Assembly: GCF_965278975.1 (NCBI RefSeq) | Contig: NZ_OZ257126.1 | Span: 1-64,000 of the forward strand | DNA: 64,000 nucleotides | From: Ferrovibrio sp965278975 | GTDB taxonomy: Bacteria > Pseudomonadota > Alphaproteobacteria > Ferrovibrionales > Ferrovibrionaceae | Direction of reading: 5' to 3' | Part shown: piece after piece, positions 26,507-35,281 of the stretch | Layout of the letters: every line of letters starts with the position of its first letter | Numbering within the stretch: position 1 is the first letter of the stretch | Notes under the pieces: model-generated | What the model saw: only the letters and a program-made list of their open reading frames with translations | The model's database searches: none | What the model was told of the DNA's origin: nothing | Made by a program: the position numbers and the translations under genes

Positions 26507-27508
26507 ATGAACAGCCCGCTTATCCCCCCGCAACACGAGACCAGAGCGCCCGAATCGCTACTTCCGGCAGTGGAGATCGTGCTGGCGGCGCCGCGCGGCT
26601 TCTGTGCCGGGGTGGATCGCGCCATCCAGATCGTGGAACGCGCCATCGAGAAATACGGCGCCCCGGTCTATGTGCGCCATGAGATCGTGCATAACCGTTT
26701 CGTCGTCGAAAGCCTGGCCGCCAAGGGCGCTGTTTTCGTCGATGAACTGGACCAGGTGCCAGCCGGGGTGCCGGTGATCTTCTCCGCCCATGGCGTGCCC
26801 AAATCGGTGCCGGCGGCGGCCAGGAACCGCAACCTGTTCTACCTCGATGCCACCTGCCCGCTGGTGAGCAAGGTGCACCGCGAGGCCGAACGGCATCACC
26901 GCGAGAACCACCATATCCTGCTGATCGGCCATGCCGGCCACCCGGAAGTGATCGGCACCATGGGCCAGTTGCCCGACGGCGCGGTGAGCCTGGTGGAGAC
27001 CGTGGCCGATGTGGCCCGGCTGCCCGAGCGGCCCGGCGCCTCGCTGGCCTATATCACGCAGACGACGCTTTCGGTGGACGATACCGCCGAGATCATCACC
27101 GCCTTGCAGCAGCGCTTCCCCGGCATCGAAGGCCCGAAGAAGGAAGACATCTGCTATGCCACCACCAACCGGCAGGCGGCGGTTAAGGCCATCGCCGCCG
27201 AATGCGATGCCCTGCTGGTGATCGGCGCGCCGAATTCCTCCAATTCCCTGCGCCTGGTGGAAGTGGCACAACGCAGCGGCTGCCAAGTGGCGCAACTGGT
27301 GCAGCGGGCCGGCGATATCGACTGGACCGCCCTGGGCCAGCCGCGCCGCATCGGCATCACTGCCGGCGCCAGCGCGCCTGAATTGCTGGTGGAAGAAGTG
27401 ATTGCCGCCATCCGCGCCCGCTTCAATGTCACCCTGCGGGAAATCACCACCGCCACCGAGGCCGTGCAGTTCAAGCTGCCCGCAGCCCTGGACAGCAGCG
27501 CCGCATAG
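26507..27508 (+). CDS. ispH: 4-hydroxy-3-methylbut-2-enyl diphosphate reductase
   Basis: IspH makes IPP and DMAPP in the last step of the MEP isoprenoid pathway. The product is 333 residues. The three Fe-S ligand Cys are present at C33 (GFCAGV), C117 (DATCPLV) and C216 (DICYATTNRQ). The catalytic GHxGHPE motif, SSNSLRLVEVA and TAGASAPE are also intact. The first ~20 residues before EIVLAAPRG are an N-terminal extension; an internal start is possible. It is followed by thrB after 4 nt and then rnhA, a block often conserved in alphaproteobacteria. Confidence 0.98.
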   Translation: MNSPLIPPQHETRAPESLLPAVEIVLAAPRGFCAGVDRAIQIVERAIEKYGAPVYVRHEIVHNRFVVESLAAKGAVFVDELDQVPAGVPVIFSAHGVPKSVPAAARNRNLFYLDATCPLVSKVHREAERHHRENHHILLIGHAGHPEVIGTMGQLPDGAVSLVETVADVARLPERPGASLAYITQTTLSVDDTAEIITALQQRFPGIEGPKKEDICYATTNRQAAVKAIAAECDALLVIGAPNSSNSLRLVEVAQRSGCQVAQLVQRAGDIDWTALGQPRRIGITAGASAPELLVEEVIAAIRARFNVTLREITTATEAVQFKLPAALDSSAA

Positions 27509-27512
27509 CACC

Positions 27513-28508
27513 ATGGCTGTTTACACAGAAATCAACGAAGACCAGCTCTGCGCCCTGCTTGCCGAATACGATCTCGGCATGCTGCTGTCCTGCAAGGGCA
27601 TCGCCGAGGGCGTGGAAAATTCCAACTACATGCTCGGCACCGAGAAGGGCAATTACTTCCTCACGCTGTATGAGAAGCGCGTGAACAAGGAAGAACTGCC
27701 CTATTTCCTCGGCCTGATGGACCATCTGGCGCAGAAAGGCCTGCCCTGCCCCACACCGGTGCATGGCCGCGATGGCCAGATCCTGCGCGAAGTGGCCGGC
27801 CGCCCCTGTGCCATCATCAGCTTCCTCAACGGCGTGTCGCCGAAGCGGCTGACGCCGAAGCATTGCTTCGAGGTCGGCGCCGCCACCGCACGGCTGCATA
27901 TCGCCGGCGCGGATTTCCCCGGCCAGCGCGCCAACGCGCTTTCCATCGATGGCTGGAAAAGCCTGATCGATGCCTGCGGCCCGCGCGCCAGCAAGGTGCG
28001 CGCCGGGCTTGAAACCGAACTGATGCGCGAATGGGACAGCTTGCGCGCCACCTGGCCGGAGCAGCCCGGCCGCCAGGGCGAGCGTCCGCTGCCGCATGGC
28101 GTGATTCATGCCGATCTGTTCCCCGATAATATCTTCTTCATCGGCGACGACTTCAGCGGCATGTTCGATTTCTACTTCGCCTGCAACGACTATTACGCCT
28201 ATGACCTGGCGGTGCTGCTGAATGCCTGGTGCTTCGAGGCCGATGGCGCCTTCAATGTCACCAAGGGCCGCGCACTGATCAGCGGCTATGAGAGCATACG
28301 GCCGTTGACCGATGGCGAAGTGCACAGCCTGCCGCTGTTTGCGCGCGGCGCCGCTTTGCGCTTCCTGCTGACGCGGCTGTATGACTGGCTGAATCAGGTG
28401 CCCGGCGCCCTGGTGCGGCCAAAGGACCCGATGGAATACTGGCAGAAGCTGAACTTCCATCGCCTGGTGCTTGGCCCCAGCGCCTATGGCATCGAACGCT
28501 CGTCATGA
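27513..28508 (+). CDS. thrB: Homoserine kinase (aminoglycoside-kinase-like ThrB)
   Basis: This enzyme phosphorylates homoserine for threonine synthesis. It is the protein-kinase-like ThrB of alphaproteobacteria, not the GHMP enzyme of enterics. The 331-residue product has EGVENSNYMLGTEKGNYFLTLYEKR as ATP-binding lobe and the catalytic HADLFPDNIFF with downstream FDFYFACNDYYAYDLA. The ATG at 27513 lies 4 nt after ispH; the longer frame overlaps ispH and is rejected. The stop overlaps rnhA by ATGA. The matching threonine synthase gene thrC is 8 kb away at 36541. Confidence 0.96.
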   Translation: MAVYTEINEDQLCALLAEYDLGMLLSCKGIAEGVENSNYMLGTEKGNYFLTLYEKRVNKEELPYFLGLMDHLAQKGLPCPTPVHGRDGQILREVAGRPCAIISFLNGVSPKRLTPKHCFEVGAATARLHIAGADFPGQRANALSIDGWKSLIDACGPRASKVRAGLETELMREWDSLRATWPEQPGRQGERPLPHGVIHADLFPDNIFFIGDDFSGMFDFYFACNDYYAYDLAVLLNAWCFEADGAFNVTKGRALISGYESIRPLTDGEVHSLPLFARGAALRFLLTRLYDWLNQVPGALVRPKDPMEYWQKLNFHRLVLGPSAYGIERSS

Positions 28509-28969
28509 GCGGTGAAGAAGAAGTCAGCCGCGTCGAGGCTTATACTGACGGTGCCTGCCTGGGTAATCCCGGTGTTGGCGGCTGGGCGGCCTTGCTGCGC
28601 TTCGGCGGGCGTGAGCGCGAGATCAGCGGCGCCGAGGGCCATACCACCAACAACCGCATGGAACTGATGGCGGCCATTTCCGCGCTGGAGGCACTGAAAC
28701 GCCCCTGCACGGTGCATCTCTTCACCGACAGCCGCTATGTGATCGATGGGGTGACGAAATGGCTGCGGCCCTGGAAGGCGCGTGGCTGGAAAACCGCCGA
28801 CCGCAAGCCGGTGAAGAACGTGGACCTGTGGCAGCGGCTGGAAGCGGCGATGGCGCCGCATAAAGTTGACTGGGAATGGGTGCGCGGCCATAGCGGCCAT
28901 GCCGAGAATGAACGCGTCGATGTGCTGGCTAGAACCGCTGCCACCGCTCAGCGCGATGGCAGCGGCTAG
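28505..28969 (+). CDS. rnhA: Ribonuclease HI
   Basis: RNase HI cleaves the RNA strand of RNA-DNA hybrids, such as Okazaki primers and R-loops. The 154-residue product has all four catalytic acids: D15 (YTDGAC), E53 (NNRMELM), D75 (FTDSRYV) and D139 (ENERVDVLA). The basic handle KWLRPWKARGWKTADRKP is present as in the E. coli enzyme. It overlaps thrB by 4 nt. The last 12 residues extend a little past the usual C-terminus. It converges on the peroxiredoxin gene with a 5-nt gap. Confidence 0.98.
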   Translation: MSGEEEVSRVEAYTDGACLGNPGVGGWAALLRFGGREREISGAEGHTTNNRMELMAAISALEALKRPCTVHLFTDSRYVIDGVTKWLRPWKARGWKTADRKPVKNVDLWQRLEAAMAPHKVDWEWVRGHSGHAENERVDVLARTAATAQRDGSG

Positions 28970-28974
28970 ATCAC

Positions 28975-29457
28975 TCAGGCCTGGCCGAGCAGCGTGCCGG
29001 CGTCAGACACCTCGAAGGCACCCGGCTTTTCCAGGTTCAGGCTCTTCACCGTGCCGTTATCCACGATCATCGAATAGCGCTGCGAGCGCACGCCGAGACC
29101 GCGGGCGGTCAGGTCGAATTCCATGCCGATGGCCTTGGTGAATTCACCGCTGCCATCAGCCAGCATCATCACCTTTTCGCCGGCTTCCTGCTGCTTGCCC
29201 CAGGCGCCCATGACGAAGGCGTCGTTGACCGACAGGCAGGCAATCACATCGAAGCCCTTGCCCTTGAATTCCGCCGCCTTCTCGATATAGCCCGGCAGAT
29301 GTTTGGCCGAGCAGGTCGGCGTGAAGGCACCCGGCAGGGCGAACAACGCCACCTTCTTGCCCTTGAACAATTCACCGGTCTTCACCGCTTCGGGGCCATT
29401 GGCGCCCTGGGTGAAGATGGTCACGTCGGGCATGCTGTCGCCGACCTTGATCGTCAT
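28975..29457 (-). CDS. Peroxiredoxin, Prx5-like
   Basis: A thiol peroxidase that reduces H2O2 and organic hydroperoxides. From the ATG at 29457 it has 160 residues, the Prx5 size. The peroxidatic Cys is C49 in PGAFTPTCS, with the essential Pro and Thr and a downstream Arg in GVRSQRY. A second Cys (C74, VIACLSVNDAF) is conserved in the subgroup but is not a proven resolving Cys. The frame upstream of the ATG is rejected as noncoding. Glutaredoxin or glutathione is the likely reductant in this subgroup. Confidence 0.95.
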   Translation of the reverse strand: MTIKVGDSMPDVTIFTQGANGPEAVKTGELFKGKKVALFALPGAFTPTCSAKHLPGYIEKAAEFKGKGFDVIACLSVNDAFVMGAWGKQQEAGEKVMMLADGSGEFTKAIGMEFDLTARGLGVRSQRYSMIVDNGTVKSLNLEKPGAFEVSDAGTLLGQA

Positions 29458-29562
29458 GATATCCTCGCTCTGCTTATGGTTCATGGGGCAGCCGCATGGC
29501 GGCGCCAAGGCGCCCATAACATGGGTCGGGAATGGGCCGGAAACAAGCCTCCGGTGGCTCGC

Positions 29563-30318
29563 TCAGGGCGTGAATTCGGCGCTGCGGCGGCCATCCACCA
29601 GGGTGAAACGCAAGCCCCCCAAGGCCGGCGGCTGGTCCACCGGCGTATAGGGCAAGGCCAGTTCCAGGCTGCCATCGGCCTGGGGCAGCAGCTTCGGGCG
29701 GCCGAACCAGTATTCCACCGGCCCTTCAACGAAAATGTCCGGCGCCTCCAGGCGGGCTTCGGGGGCGAATTTCAGCAGCAGCTTGCCTTCCTTCTGGCGG
29801 AAGGACGGCACCTGAATACCTGCCGCCGCCAGGCTGCCCGGCACTTCGGCACGGAAACGCTCGATCAGCGCCGCCGCCGGCCCCTCGCCCGGATTAAGCG
29901 TCAGCGTGAGACGCTCCTCGCGCAGCACACAGATCTCCTTGCAGATGCCGAATTCGGCCAGCAGCTTCAGCGTCACCGGCTTGGTGGCCTTCTGCGCCTG
30001 AACCCGCAGCGGCAGCACCACCTCACCCTTGTAGCCGATCAGATCGATACCGCTGATCGACATGCGGCGCGGCGCCGGCCATTCCACATCAACTGAGGCA
30101 AGATTGCCGGAGCCCGACCAGTCGAAGCGCGGCGGCACACCGCCCTCGCCCGGCTGGCGCCAATAGAATTTCCAGCCCGGCTCAAGGCGCAGATGCAGCC
30201 CGGCATAGCCTTCAGCACCTTGCACCAGCCGCGCACGCAAAGGCTCGGCGGCCAGAACACCGCCGTTCAGCAGAGACAGGCCGACAGCGGCCACAAATGC
30301 CCAAATCCCGATTCGCAT
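29563..30318 (-). CDS. Periplasmic protein with DsbD N-terminal-like domain
   Basis: A 251-residue secreted protein (signal peptide to about residue 23, GVLA-AE). It resembles the periplasmic DsbD alpha domain family in which two Cys form a redox pair: here CKEIC (near residues 127-131) within LLAEFGICKEICVLREE. GWKFYWRQPGEGGVPPRFDW is a diagnostic stretch. It lacks the membrane and thioredoxin domains of full DsbD, so it likely partners a separate membrane protein such as CcdA/ScsB. It is divergent from yqgE and follows the peroxiredoxin gene's upstream region. Confidence 0.82.
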   Translation of the reverse strand: MRIGIWAFVAAVGLSLLNGGVLAAEPLRARLVQGAEGYAGLHLRLEPGWKFYWRQPGEGGVPPRFDWSGSGNLASVDVEWPAPRRMSISGIDLIGYKGEVVLPLRVQAQKATKPVTLKLLAEFGICKEICVLREERLTLTLNPGEGPAAALIERFRAEVPGSLAAAGIQVPSFRQKEGKLLLKFAPEARLEAPDIFVEGPVEYWFGRPKLLPQADGSLELALPYTPVDQPPALGGLRFTLVDGRRSAEFTP

Positions 30319-30414
30319 GATCCCTTTTTAGGCAAGATCAAGCGGCGCCGCCATATGGACATTACCGCCCAAGGGGGTAACATTCGGGTGAGACTCGCAC
30401 GTCCGGAGATCGGC

Positions 30415-31002
30415 ATGAAACGATCGACCAAAGGCAAGAAAATGTCTGGGTATCTGGAGCGCCATCTGCTGGTGGCGATGCCTGGAATCGGTGATCCGCG
30501 TTTCGCCCGCACCGTGATCTATATGTGCTCGCATAATGCCGAAGGCGCCATGGGGTTGGTGATCAACAAGCCCTATCCCGGCCTCACCTTCCCCAACCTG
30601 CTGCGCCAGCTCAGCATCGAAACCACGGTTGAATCCAACATCACGGTGCGGCTCGGCGGCCCGGTGGAAACCGGCCGCGGCTTCGTGCTGCATTCCACCG
30701 ATTACATGCAGCCGGGCAGCGTGCCGATTGACGAACGCAGCGGCATCGGCCTCACCGCGACGCTGGACGTGCTGCGCGCCATCGCCAGCGGCACCGGGCC
30801 GCAGCACCGGCTATTCGCGCTCGGCTATGCCGGCTGGAGCGCCGGTCAGCTCGATACCGAATTGCAGCAAAATGGCTGGCTCACCGTGCCGGCGAATTTC
30901 GACCTGGTGTTCGATCCCGACCTCGACTCGCTCTGGGAGCGTTCGATCGCCACGCTGGGCATCAACCTGAGCCACCTCTCCGGTGTGGCAGGCCACGCTT
31001 AA
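30415..31002 (+). CDS. YqgE/AlgH family protein
   Basis: A conserved protein of unclear biochemical role, linked to regulation of alginate in Pseudomonas. The 195-residue product contains the hallmark YLERHLLVAMPGIGDPRFARTVIYMCSH region followed by EGAMGLVINKP and VRLGGPVETGRGFVLH. ATG at 30415 with GGAG upstream is preferred; ATG at 30442 is an alternative giving 186 residues. Its stop overlaps the convergent chemoreceptor stop by 4 nt (TTAA). It starts about 97 nt from the divergent DsbD-N gene. Confidence 0.93.
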   Translation: MKRSTKGKKMSGYLERHLLVAMPGIGDPRFARTVIYMCSHNAEGAMGLVINKPYPGLTFPNLLRQLSIETTVESNITVRLGGPVETGRGFVLHSTDYMQPGSVPIDERSGIGLTATLDVLRAIASGTGPQHRLFALGYAGWSAGQLDTELQQNGWLTVPANFDLVFDPDLDSLWERSIATLGINLSHLSGVAGHA

Positions 31003-33428
31003 AGCCGGAAATACGCCACCAGTTCATTGAGCTGATCGGCCTGGGTCGCCATTGCCTGGGATGAAGCCGTGGTCTGCTCCACCAGCGCACCATTGCGCTG
31101 GGTCATCTCATCCATGTTCGACACGGCGGTGTTCACCTCATCCAGTCCAGTCGCCTGCTCGCGGCTGGCCGAGGCGATCTCGGCAACGATATCCGCCACC
31201 TTCTTCACTGAGGTGACTATCTCGGTCAGCGCCTCGCCGGCACGCTTCACCAGATCGGCGCCCTGGCGTACCTGGGCATTGGACTCGTTGATCAGCGCCT
31301 TGATGTCCTTCGAGGCATTGGCCGAACGCTGCGCCAGCGCGCGCACCTCCTGCGCCACCACGGCAAAGCCCTTGCCGGCTTCACCCGCCCGCGCCGCTTC
31401 CACGGAAGCATTGAGTGCCAGCAGGTTGGTCTGGAACGCGATCTCATCGATCAGGCCGACAATATCAACGATCTTGCCGGCACTGGATTCGATGCCGGCC
31501 ATGGCGGTCACCGCCTTCTCCACCACATCGCCGCCGGTATTGGCCGTGTTGCGCGCCACCTGGCTGAGCTGATTGGCGGCTTCGGCGCTCTCGGCGTTCT
31601 GTTTCACCGTCGAGGTGATTTCATGCATCGATGCCGCCGTCTGCTCCAGGCTGGCGGCCTGCTGCTCGGTGCGGCTGGCGAGATCGGTGGAGCCGGCAGA
31701 AATTTCCGCCGCTGCTTCGCGCACGGCTTGAGCCGTATGACTGATGCGCTTGACCACGCCGGCAAGCTGTTCGGCGGTCTGATTGACATTGCCTTGCAGC
31801 GTCGCGAACACGCCCTTGAATTCGCCCTGCACGCGGCCGGTCATGTCGCCATGGGCCATCTGGTCAAGCGTGCGGTTCACCGCGTCGATGGAACCGGCGA
31901 AGCTATCCAGCAGCGTGTTCACGCCTTCGGCCAGGCGCTGCATCACGCCATCGAGCGCCGAGGCATCGATACGCTGGGCCAGATCACCGGCGGCAGCAGC
32001 GGAAACGATCTGGCCGACAGAGCGGTCGATCAGTTCCTCCTGGGCCTCGCGTTCCTGCTCGAATCGCTGCCGGCTATCCTCGACCTGGCGCTGCAACTGC
32101 TCATTCTCGATACCATTCTCCTTGAATACCTGCACCGCGCGCGCCATGTCGCCGATCTCGTCCGGCCGTGTGCGGTCCGGCACATCGGTGCTCCAGTCGC
32201 GATGCGCCAGCCGATCCATCACGCCGGTAAGGCCGACCATGGTGTCGACGACGCGGCGGCCGACATAGAGCCAGCCGATCAATGCCGCCGCCAACAGGCT
32301 CAAGCCGGTCAGCACCGCCAGCACGGCAATGCCGGTTTTCACCGTGGCGTAGGAGGCATCCGCCGCTTCACCAGCACCAGCCCGCGCCATGGCAACAATC
32401 GCCTCGGTCTGCTCCGTCAAGGTTGCCGCCGCCTGGCGTGCCGAAGCCAGCGCGTTATCCACCTGAGTCTGCGCGGTCAGTTCGCGGCGCCGCAGCGCGA
32501 TGATGCCATCGCGCGCCGCGCCGAAGCTGATCATATCGGCAACCGCCTTCTTGATCGCATCGTCATTATAGGCGTCGCTCACCCGCTTCAGCGCGCCACG
32601 CATGCGTGTTTCAGTGCTCTGGAAACGATCCACCAAGCCATTGAGCGCCGCGTCATTTGGCGCATTCGCCATGGCTTCCAGCAGACTGGCGGCCTGATTC
32701 ATGCCAGCGGTAAGTTCCGAGAGGCCATCGACCAGGGCGAATTCGAACTCCGACACGCCCTTCATATAGTCGGCGACATCCTTCAGATTGCGGCCACTCT
32801 GGGCAACGCCTTCCAGGGTCATGACGATGGAAAATACCGTATCATCCGACAGCTTGGCGGTGGCGGCGGTATAGGCATCCAGGGTGCGGTTGACATTGCG
32901 GATGATATCGCCGCGCTGCTCGGCCAGCCGCAGGCGCAAGGCGGTACGTTCGCCGATGGTGTTGATCTGGCGGTCCATGGTGGAAATCGCCGCCTCGATC
33001 TTGCCGGTATCGCTGCTGGCGCCGCTCTGCTTGATCAAGGTGAGTGCATTGGAAATGGCATCGATCAGCTTGTGAACCCGCTGTTCCTGATCGTTGCGTT
33101 CGGCTTCGCTGCGCGAAGCGCCCAGGGCCGGCGCGGCGGCGGCAAGCTGCGAGGATTGTGCCGCCAGATTCAGCGATGCAATCACCGCCGGCAGGCTGTC
33201 CTGCATCACAGTATCCAGCGTGTCGTTGATGCGGTTCATGAACAGGCCGGCACTCAGCGCGCAGACCAGTGTGAGCGCGGCAATGGCACCGAAGGCGAGG
33301 AACAGTTTCTGGCGGATGCCCATGCGCCGGACGGCGGCAGGGCGTGAGGCGCCGGGACGCGCGGCAAGGGTGGTTGTGGCGTGGTCCATGCTGGCCTCCA
33401 CCGGCTGGGTATCGGTCATCGTGGTCAT
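30999..33428 (-). CDS. Methyl-accepting chemotaxis protein with TorS-like helical sensor domain
   Basis: An 809-residue transmembrane chemoreceptor. Membrane helices lie at about 42-64 and 365-389, enclosing a ~300-residue helical periplasmic domain whose start (DSLPAVIASLNLAAQSSQLAAAAPAL) resembles the TorS-type sensor fold that docks a periplasmic binding protein. A HAMP region follows (about 388-440). After a second HAMP-like stretch comes the signalling hairpin containing EIAFQTNLLALNASVEAARAG. It lacks a C-terminal CheR-binding pentapeptide of the NWETF type; the end is NELVAYFRL. Its ATG overlaps the stop of the upstream binding-protein gene (ATGA), indicating coupled translation and a shared function. 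Confidence 0.93.
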   Translation of the reverse strand: MTTMTDTQPVEASMDHATTTLAARPGASRPAAVRRMGIRQKLFLAFGAIAALTLVCALSAGLFMNRINDTLDTVMQDSLPAVIASLNLAAQSSQLAAAAPALGASRSEAERNDQEQRVHKLIDAISNALTLIKQSGASSDTGKIEAAISTMDRQINTIGERTALRLRLAEQRGDIIRNVNRTLDAYTAATAKLSDDTVFSIVMTLEGVAQSGRNLKDVADYMKGVSEFEFALVDGLSELTAGMNQAASLLEAMANAPNDAALNGLVDRFQSTETRMRGALKRVSDAYNDDAIKKAVADMISFGAARDGIIALRRRELTAQTQVDNALASARQAAATLTEQTEAIVAMARAGAGEAADASYATVKTGIAVLAVLTGLSLLAAALIGWLYVGRRVVDTMVGLTGVMDRLAHRDWSTDVPDRTRPDEIGDMARAVQVFKENGIENEQLQRQVEDSRQRFEQEREAQEELIDRSVGQIVSAAAAGDLAQRIDASALDGVMQRLAEGVNTLLDSFAGSIDAVNRTLDQMAHGDMTGRVQGEFKGVFATLQGNVNQTAEQLAGVVKRISHTAQAVREAAAEISAGSTDLASRTEQQAASLEQTAASMHEITSTVKQNAESAEAANQLSQVARNTANTGGDVVEKAVTAMAGIESSAGKIVDIVGLIDEIAFQTNLLALNASVEAARAGEAGKGFAVVAQEVRALAQRSANASKDIKALINESNAQVRQGADLVKRAGEALTEIVTSVKKVADIVAEIASASREQATGLDEVNTAVSNMDEMTQRNGALVEQTTASSQAMATQADQLNELVAYFRL

Positions 33429-34597
33429 TGCAGGGCCTTGATCGCTTTGAAGCTGCCATCGGCACCGATCACGGTGAGGAACACCGCATCCGAGCCCTGA
33501 TTGTCATTCTCTCCGAAGCTGAGCGTGACGCCACCGAGATCGTAGCTGCCCCCGCTGAGTGCCTTCAGCAGGTTGGCGCGGGTCGGCTCGCCATCGAGTT
33601 TCTGCAACGCCATGATCACCAGCTTGCCGACCATGTAGCCTTCCAGCGAGATGAAGCCACCCCAGGCCTTCGGCACATGCTCCGCCAGCGCCTTCTGGTA
33701 GGCTGCGACCAGAGGGATGCTGGTATCGCGCGGGAACGGCACCACCTGGGTCACCACCACACCGGCGCCATCGGAGCCGAGATCGGCGGCCAGGGCATCG
33801 GAACCGACAAAGGAGATGTTCACGAACACCGCCTTCAGACTCATCTTCTTGGCGGCGCGGATGAATTCACCCGATGGCGCATACGGTCCGATGATGATGA
33901 TGGCCTGCGGATTGCTCTTGCGCAGTTCCAGCAGCGCCCGCTTCACGGCGGTGGTGTTGCGCTCGAAAGTTGCCTCGCCAGCCAGTTCCATCTTGCGCTT
34001 GGTGAGCGCGCGCTGCACACCGGCTAGGCCGGCGCGGCCGAATGAGTCATTCTGGTACAGAATGGCGATGCGCTCATGCTTCAGGTCGGTGGTGAGGCGC
34101 TCCACCATCTCCTCGGTTTCCTGGAAATACGAGGCGCGCACATTCACTACATGCGGCTTGTAGGGATTGCGCAGGAATTCCACGCCGGTGAACGGCCCGA
34201 TGAACGGCACTTTATCGGCAGCCATGATCGGCTCCATGGCCGCCGAGGTCGGCGTGCCGACCGGCCCGATCAGGCCGAAAACCTTGTCTTCATTCAGCAG
34301 CTGGCGCGCCGCCACTGCCGCCTTGCCCGGCTCGTAGCCATCATCGCGCACCACAAGCTGCAGCTTGCGGCCCTTCACACCGCCGGCGGCATTGATCTCG
34401 CCAAAGGCCGCCAGGATGCCATCGCGCATGCCAGTGCCGAGCGCCGAAGCCGGCCCTTCCATCACGGCAGCCTGGCCGAACACGATGCGGTCTGAAAATA
34501 CGCCGGGATCAGCCGCCAGCAAAGGTGCGGCAAAGCCAAGGCCCGCCACCATGCCTGCCGCGATCAGGCCCAAGCGCGCAATTCTGCTGCCTGCCAT
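33425..34597 (-). CDS. Periplasmic branched-chain-amino-acid-type binding protein, orphan, coupled to chemoreceptor
   Basis: A 390-residue type I periplasmic binding protein of the LivJ (Peripla_BP_6) type. Signal peptide to about residue 28 (LLA-AD); GGVKGRKLQLVVRDDGYEPGKAA is the family signature, followed by GLIGPVGTPTSAA and ERIAILYQNDSFGRAG. No ABC permease or ATPase genes are nearby; instead the stop codon overlaps the start of a chemoreceptor. A GGGAGGG ribosome binding site precedes the ATG at 34597. The likely role is as ligand-capturing partner of that receptor rather than transport. The ligand is unknown. Confidence 0.9.
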   Translation of the reverse strand: MAGSRIARLGLIAAGMVAGLGFAAPLLAADPGVFSDRIVFGQAAVMEGPASALGTGMRDGILAAFGEINAAGGVKGRKLQLVVRDDGYEPGKAAVAARQLLNEDKVFGLIGPVGTPTSAAMEPIMAADKVPFIGPFTGVEFLRNPYKPHVVNVRASYFQETEEMVERLTTDLKHERIAILYQNDSFGRAGLAGVQRALTKRKMELAGEATFERNTTAVKRALLELRKSNPQAIIIIGPYAPSGEFIRAAKKMSLKAVFVNISFVGSDALAADLGSDGAGVVVTQVVPFPRDTSIPLVAAYQKALAEHVPKAWGGFISLEGYMVGKLVIMALQKLDGEPTRANLLKALSGGSYDLGGVTLSFGENDNQGSDAVFLTVIGADGSFKAIKALQ

Positions 34598-34699
34598 CAC
34601 ACCCTCCCCAACTTCTGCACACCACGGTCTATGCCGGGTTTCACGCAACCTTAAAGCGGCGGCGCGGGCAAAGCAAACACGAGGATGTTGGTGCTCGAA

Positions 34700-35272
34700 C
34701 TAGTCGGTAACGAGCCGCGCATAAAGGCGGTGGTCGCGCCATACGCCATCGATCTTGAGATATTCGCGCATCAGCCCTTCCGGCTTGAATCCGGCACGCA
34801 GCAGCAGGCGCTGGCTTGGCTGATTCTCGGGCAAGGTGGCGGCTTCCAGCCGATGCAACTTCAATTCTGCAAAACACCACGCCACCATCATGGTAATGGC
34901 TTCACTCATATGGCCCTGGCCCGCATAGGGCTTGCCGATCCAATAGCCGAACTCACCGCATTGCGCGGCGCCACGGCGAAGATTTGACAGAGTAATTCCA
35001 CCTAGCAGTGCGTTGTTCTGGCGCGCGAAGATGAAAAAGGCCGCCCCGGTATCGGTGCGGCGCAGGCGATCGAACCAGATCAGGCGGCGGCGAAAGCCAT
35101 CGCGGGTCAGCGCGTCGTCGGCCCAGCTTGGCTCCCAGGGCTGCAGATGCTCGCGGCTGACCGCCCGCAATGCCGCCCAGGCTTCGAAATCACCGGCATC
35201 GGGGCTGCGCAGATACAGCCGGTCGGTCGTCATCGCGGGCGCTGGCTGCGACAGGAAGCGCCCGAAGATCAT
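34700..35272 (-). CDS. GNAT-family N-acetyltransferase, RimJ-like
   Basis: A 190-residue acetyltransferase of the RimJ/RimL group that acetylates protein N-termini or small amines. It begins MIFGRFLSQP, with PWEPSW and an acetyl-CoA loop around GYWIGKPYAGQGHMSEA, then LHRLEAATLPENQPSQRLLLRAGF, the classic motif A/B region. The 9-nt gap after the M16 peptidase gene and the thrC order are conserved in alphaproteobacteria. The exact substrate is not determinable. It is the final gene of the long leftward operon. Confidence 0.92.
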   Translation of the reverse strand: MIFGRFLSQPAPAMTTDRLYLRSPDAGDFEAWAALRAVSREHLQPWEPSWADDALTRDGFRRRLIWFDRLRRTDTGAAFFIFARQNNALLGGITLSNLRRGAAQCGEFGYWIGKPYAGQGHMSEAITMMVAWCFAELKLHRLEAATLPENQPSQRLLLRAGFKPEGLMREYLKIDGVWRDHRLYARLVTD

Positions 35273-35281
35273 CTTCCCGCC

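Noticed and set aside
31623..33347. A 574-codon open frame antisense to the chemoreceptor.
   Set aside because: No domain; arises from codon usage of the sense gene.
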